Of a stretch of 64,000 bases of DNA, positions 62,766 through 64,000 are shown one piece after another (the first letter of the stretch is position 1; the number at the start of each line of letters is the position of its first letter). The stretch is taken from assembly GCF_026898115.1 (NCBI RefSeq), contig NZ_CP114036.1, positions 434,001 to 498,000 on the forward strand, in the 5' to 3' direction. The notes under the pieces are model-generated. The model saw only the letters and a list, made by a program, of their open reading frames with translations. It was not told where the DNA came from and ran no database searches. Source of the stretch: Streptomyces sp. S465. GTDB lineage: Bacteria; Actinomycetota; Actinomycetes; Streptomycetales; Streptomycetaceae. Both the position numbers and the translations under genes were made by a program.

Positions 62766-63602
62766 GTGAAGAGGACGACGGAGGTACCCGAGACCGGCGA
62801 GGCGGACGGCATCGCCATCCGGGTGGAGGGGCTGCACAAGTCCTTCGGCGCGCTGGAGGTGCTGCGTGGCATCGATCTCACCGTCCGGCGGGGCGAGGTG
62901 GTCTGTGTCATCGGCCCGTCCGGGTCCGGCAAGTCGACGCTGCTGCGCTGTGTCAACCTGCTGGAGGAGCCGACCTCGGGTTCGGTCACCGTGGCGGGGA
63001 CCGAGGTCACCGACCCGGATGTGGACATCGACCGGGTGCGGCGGCGGATCGGCATGGTGTTCCAGGCGTTCAATCTCTTTCCCCATCTGACCGCCCTGGA
63101 GAACCTCACGATCGCCCAGCGACGGGTGTTGCGCCGCGACAAGGCGGAGGCGGTGCGCATCGGGCGGGAGACACTGCGCCGGGTCGGCCTGGGCGACAAG
63201 GAGTCGGCCTATCCGGCGCAGCTGTCGGGCGGCCAGCAGCAGCGGGTGGCCATCGCCCGCGCGCTGTCGATGGGCCCGGAGCTGATGCTCTTCGACGAGC
63301 CGACCTCGGCGCTCGATCCGGAACTGGTCGGGGATGTGCTCGCGGTGATGCGCGCCCTGGCCGACGAGGGGATGACGATGCTGGTCGTCACCCATGAGAT
63401 GAGCTTCGCCCGGGAGGTCGCCGACCGGGTCGTGTTCATGGACGACGGGGTGATCGTGGAGGAGGGCGGTCCGGAGCGGGTCATCGCCGATCCGGTGCAC
63501 CCCCGCACCCGGGCCTTTCTCACCCGGGTGCTCAACCCGGCCGCGGCGCGGGTGGAGGAGGCGCCGGACACCGGCCCGCACGGAGCGCGGAGGGACGCCT
63601 GA
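62766..63602 (+). CDS. Polar amino acid ABC transporter ATPase
   Basis: A 278-residue GlnQ/HisP-type ATPase: Walker [32 protein letters not shown], signature [16 protein letters not shown], Walker [13 protein letters not shown], His loop [14 protein letters not shown] 62766 has GAGGTGA upstream; the in-frame GTG 62757 overlaps the permease stop (GTGA) and is an equally possible start. Completes the operon. Confidence 0.92.
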   Translation: MKRTTEVPETGEADGIAIRVEGLHKSFGALEVLRGIDLTVRRGEVVCVIGPSGSGKSTLLRCVNLLEEPTSGSVTVAGTEVTDPDVDIDRVRRRIGMVFQAFNLFPHLTALENLTIAQRRVLRRDKAEAVRIGRETLRRVGLGDKESAYPAQLSGGQQQRVAIARALSMGPELMLFDEPTSALDPELVGDVLAVMRALADEGMTMLVVTHEMSFAREVADRVVFMDDGVIVEEGGPERVIADPVHPRTRAFLTRVLNPAAARVEEAPDTGPHGARRDA

Positions 63603-63607
63603 GCATC

Positions 63608-63624
63608 GCCGCGGCTCTCGCGGC
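63608..63624. terminator. Short hairpin after the ABC operon
   Basis: GCCGCG and CGCGGC (6 bp) around a 5-nt loop, 6 bp after the ATPase stop. Weak, but positioned as a terminator. Confidence 0.35.
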
Positions 63625-63645
63625 CGGCGGCGGCGGGCAGGCGCG

Positions 63646-63681
63646 GGCATCCCGCCTCGATGCCTGGCATCCCGCCTCGAT
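63646..63681 (+). repeat. Tandem 20-bp repeat
   Basis: GGCATCCCGCCTCGAT at 63646-63661 recurs at 63666-63681, a 20-bp period. It lies in the gap before the LacI gene; no function evident. Confidence 0.6.
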
Positions 63682-63724
63682 CCCTGGGTCTTCCCGGCGA
63701 CATGAGGCGGCCTTAGGGTATAGA

Positions 63725-63732
63725 AACCGGTT
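63725..63732. promoter_or_regulatory. Candidate LacI autoregulatory site
   Basis: AACCGGTT palindrome about 49 bp before the LacI-family start, within GAAACCGGTTG. It has LacI-operator form (AAA-CCGG-TT) but differs in its centre from the CG-centred sites upstream of the glycosidases. Confidence 0.45.
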
Positions 63733-63780
63733 GCTGCCCGGTCAGGATTCCGCGTGGGCGACGAGAGAAGGGGAGTCTCG

Positions 63781-64000
63781 ATGGCTCGTTCCTCGGGATC
63801 GACGGGGCCCACCCTGGCGGTCGTCGCCCGTGAGGCGGGTGTGTCGGTGCCGACCGCTTCGAAGGTGGTCAACGGCCGGGAGGACGTGGCCCCCGACACC
63901 CGGCGCCGGGTCACCGAGGTCCTGGACCGCCTGGGGTACATCCGCAGGCCGCGCTGCGAGGCGCCCAAGCCGACCGCGATGGTCGACCTGGTGGTGCACT
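63781..64000 (+). CDS. LacI-family transcriptional regulator (partial, cut by window end)
   Basis: The first 73 residues are visible: LAVVAREAGVSVPTASKVVNG, the LacI HTH with recognition helix, then the hinge region REDVAPDTRRRVTEVLDRLGYI. The effector domain begins (MVDLVVH) and runs past the edge. AAGGGGAG precedes ATG 63781. Its palindrome target may include the GH operators in this window, but this is an inference. Confidence 0.9.
   Translation, partial: MARSSGSTGPTLAVVAREAGVSVPTASKVVNGREDVAPDTRRRVTEVLDRLGYIRRPRCEAPKPTAMVDLVVH

Noticed and set aside
63646..63681. CRISPR-like repeats
   Set aside because: Only two copies with a 4-bp separation; no spacers and no cas genes.
1..64000. tRNA, rRNA, insertion sequences, integrases, attachment sites
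   Set aside because: No cloverleaf-like sequence, ribosomal core, transposase/integrase motif or terminal inverted repeat was recognised by eye on either strand; a tRNA scan would be needed to exclude a missed tRNA fully.

Overview
The window is very G+C rich, with strong third-position GC bias, many GTG/TTG starts and Tat-type leaders on secreted hydrolases. It contains families typical of streptomycetes: NsrR/Hmp, a MerR-PP2C fusion, an AI-2E-type permease and FG-GAP secreted proteins. I read it as chromosomal DNA of a Streptomyces or close relative. No rRNA, tRNA, CRISPR array, IS element or prophage was found.

Layout. 1-2.7 kb: the tail of a NAD-dependent epimerase/dehydrogenase (probably DenD-like) and a MacB/FtsX-type permease plus ATPase. 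2.7-12.7 kb: a leftward glycosidase group (orphan GH domain, GH78 and GH106 alpha-L-rhamnosidases, DUF1680 beta-L-arabinofuranosidase) preceded by two tandem LacI-type operators. 13-19 kb: an acyltransferase, and an MBL hydrolase divergent from an AtzG/AtzE-like amidase pair. A TetR gene follows, with the same 23-bp operator at both promoters, then a cysteine desulfurase-like PLP enzyme. 19-24 kb: AI-2E permease, nsrR and hmp with two matching NsrR sites, and two methyltransferases. 24-32 kb: a FCD-GntR repressor divergent from soxBDAG (heterotetrameric sarcosine oxidase), a KstD-like flavoprotein with a frameshifted Tat leader, and a thioredoxin-like ferredoxin under a cobalamin riboswitch. 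32-40 kb: a double-RCK membrane protein, a 58-residue zinc ribbon missed by length cut-offs, a HHH-PHP protein, a GH65 phosphorylase with its beta-phosphoglucomutase, and a Gfo/Idh/MocA oxidoreductase. 40-45.5 kb: a YVTN lipoprotein, MarR-MFS, a Fic-like toxin/antitoxin pair and a nitrilase-family hydrolase. 45.5-61 kb: a second glycan region (GH5, FG-GAP protein, CobW GTPase, aldo/keto reductase, DUF1680 enzyme, GH43-CBM13, a two-module GH43, a GH43 remnant, MerR-PP2C, and a canonical GH127). 61-64 kb: a polar amino-acid ABC transporter and the start of a LacI regulator.

How it fits together. The two glycan regions encode activities expected for arabinogalactan-protein, extensin and rhamnogalacturonan side chains: rhamnosidases remove terminal rhamnose, GH43/GH127-type enzymes remove arabinose, and the CBM13-linked GH43 resembles exo-beta-1,3-galactanases. 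Most carry Tat or Sec signals, and LacI-like palindromes sit in front of two of the transcription units. The sox operon with its GntR repressor is a separate methylglycine/one-carbon module. The most unusual points are three. Two DUF1680 paralogues have Asp where the family nucleophile Cys is expected. One operator is shared by the TetR gene and the MBL/AtzG-AtzE promoters. Two glycosidase fragments retain coding structure, one of them with its own ribosome binding site. All assignments come from reading the sequence; no database search was possible.
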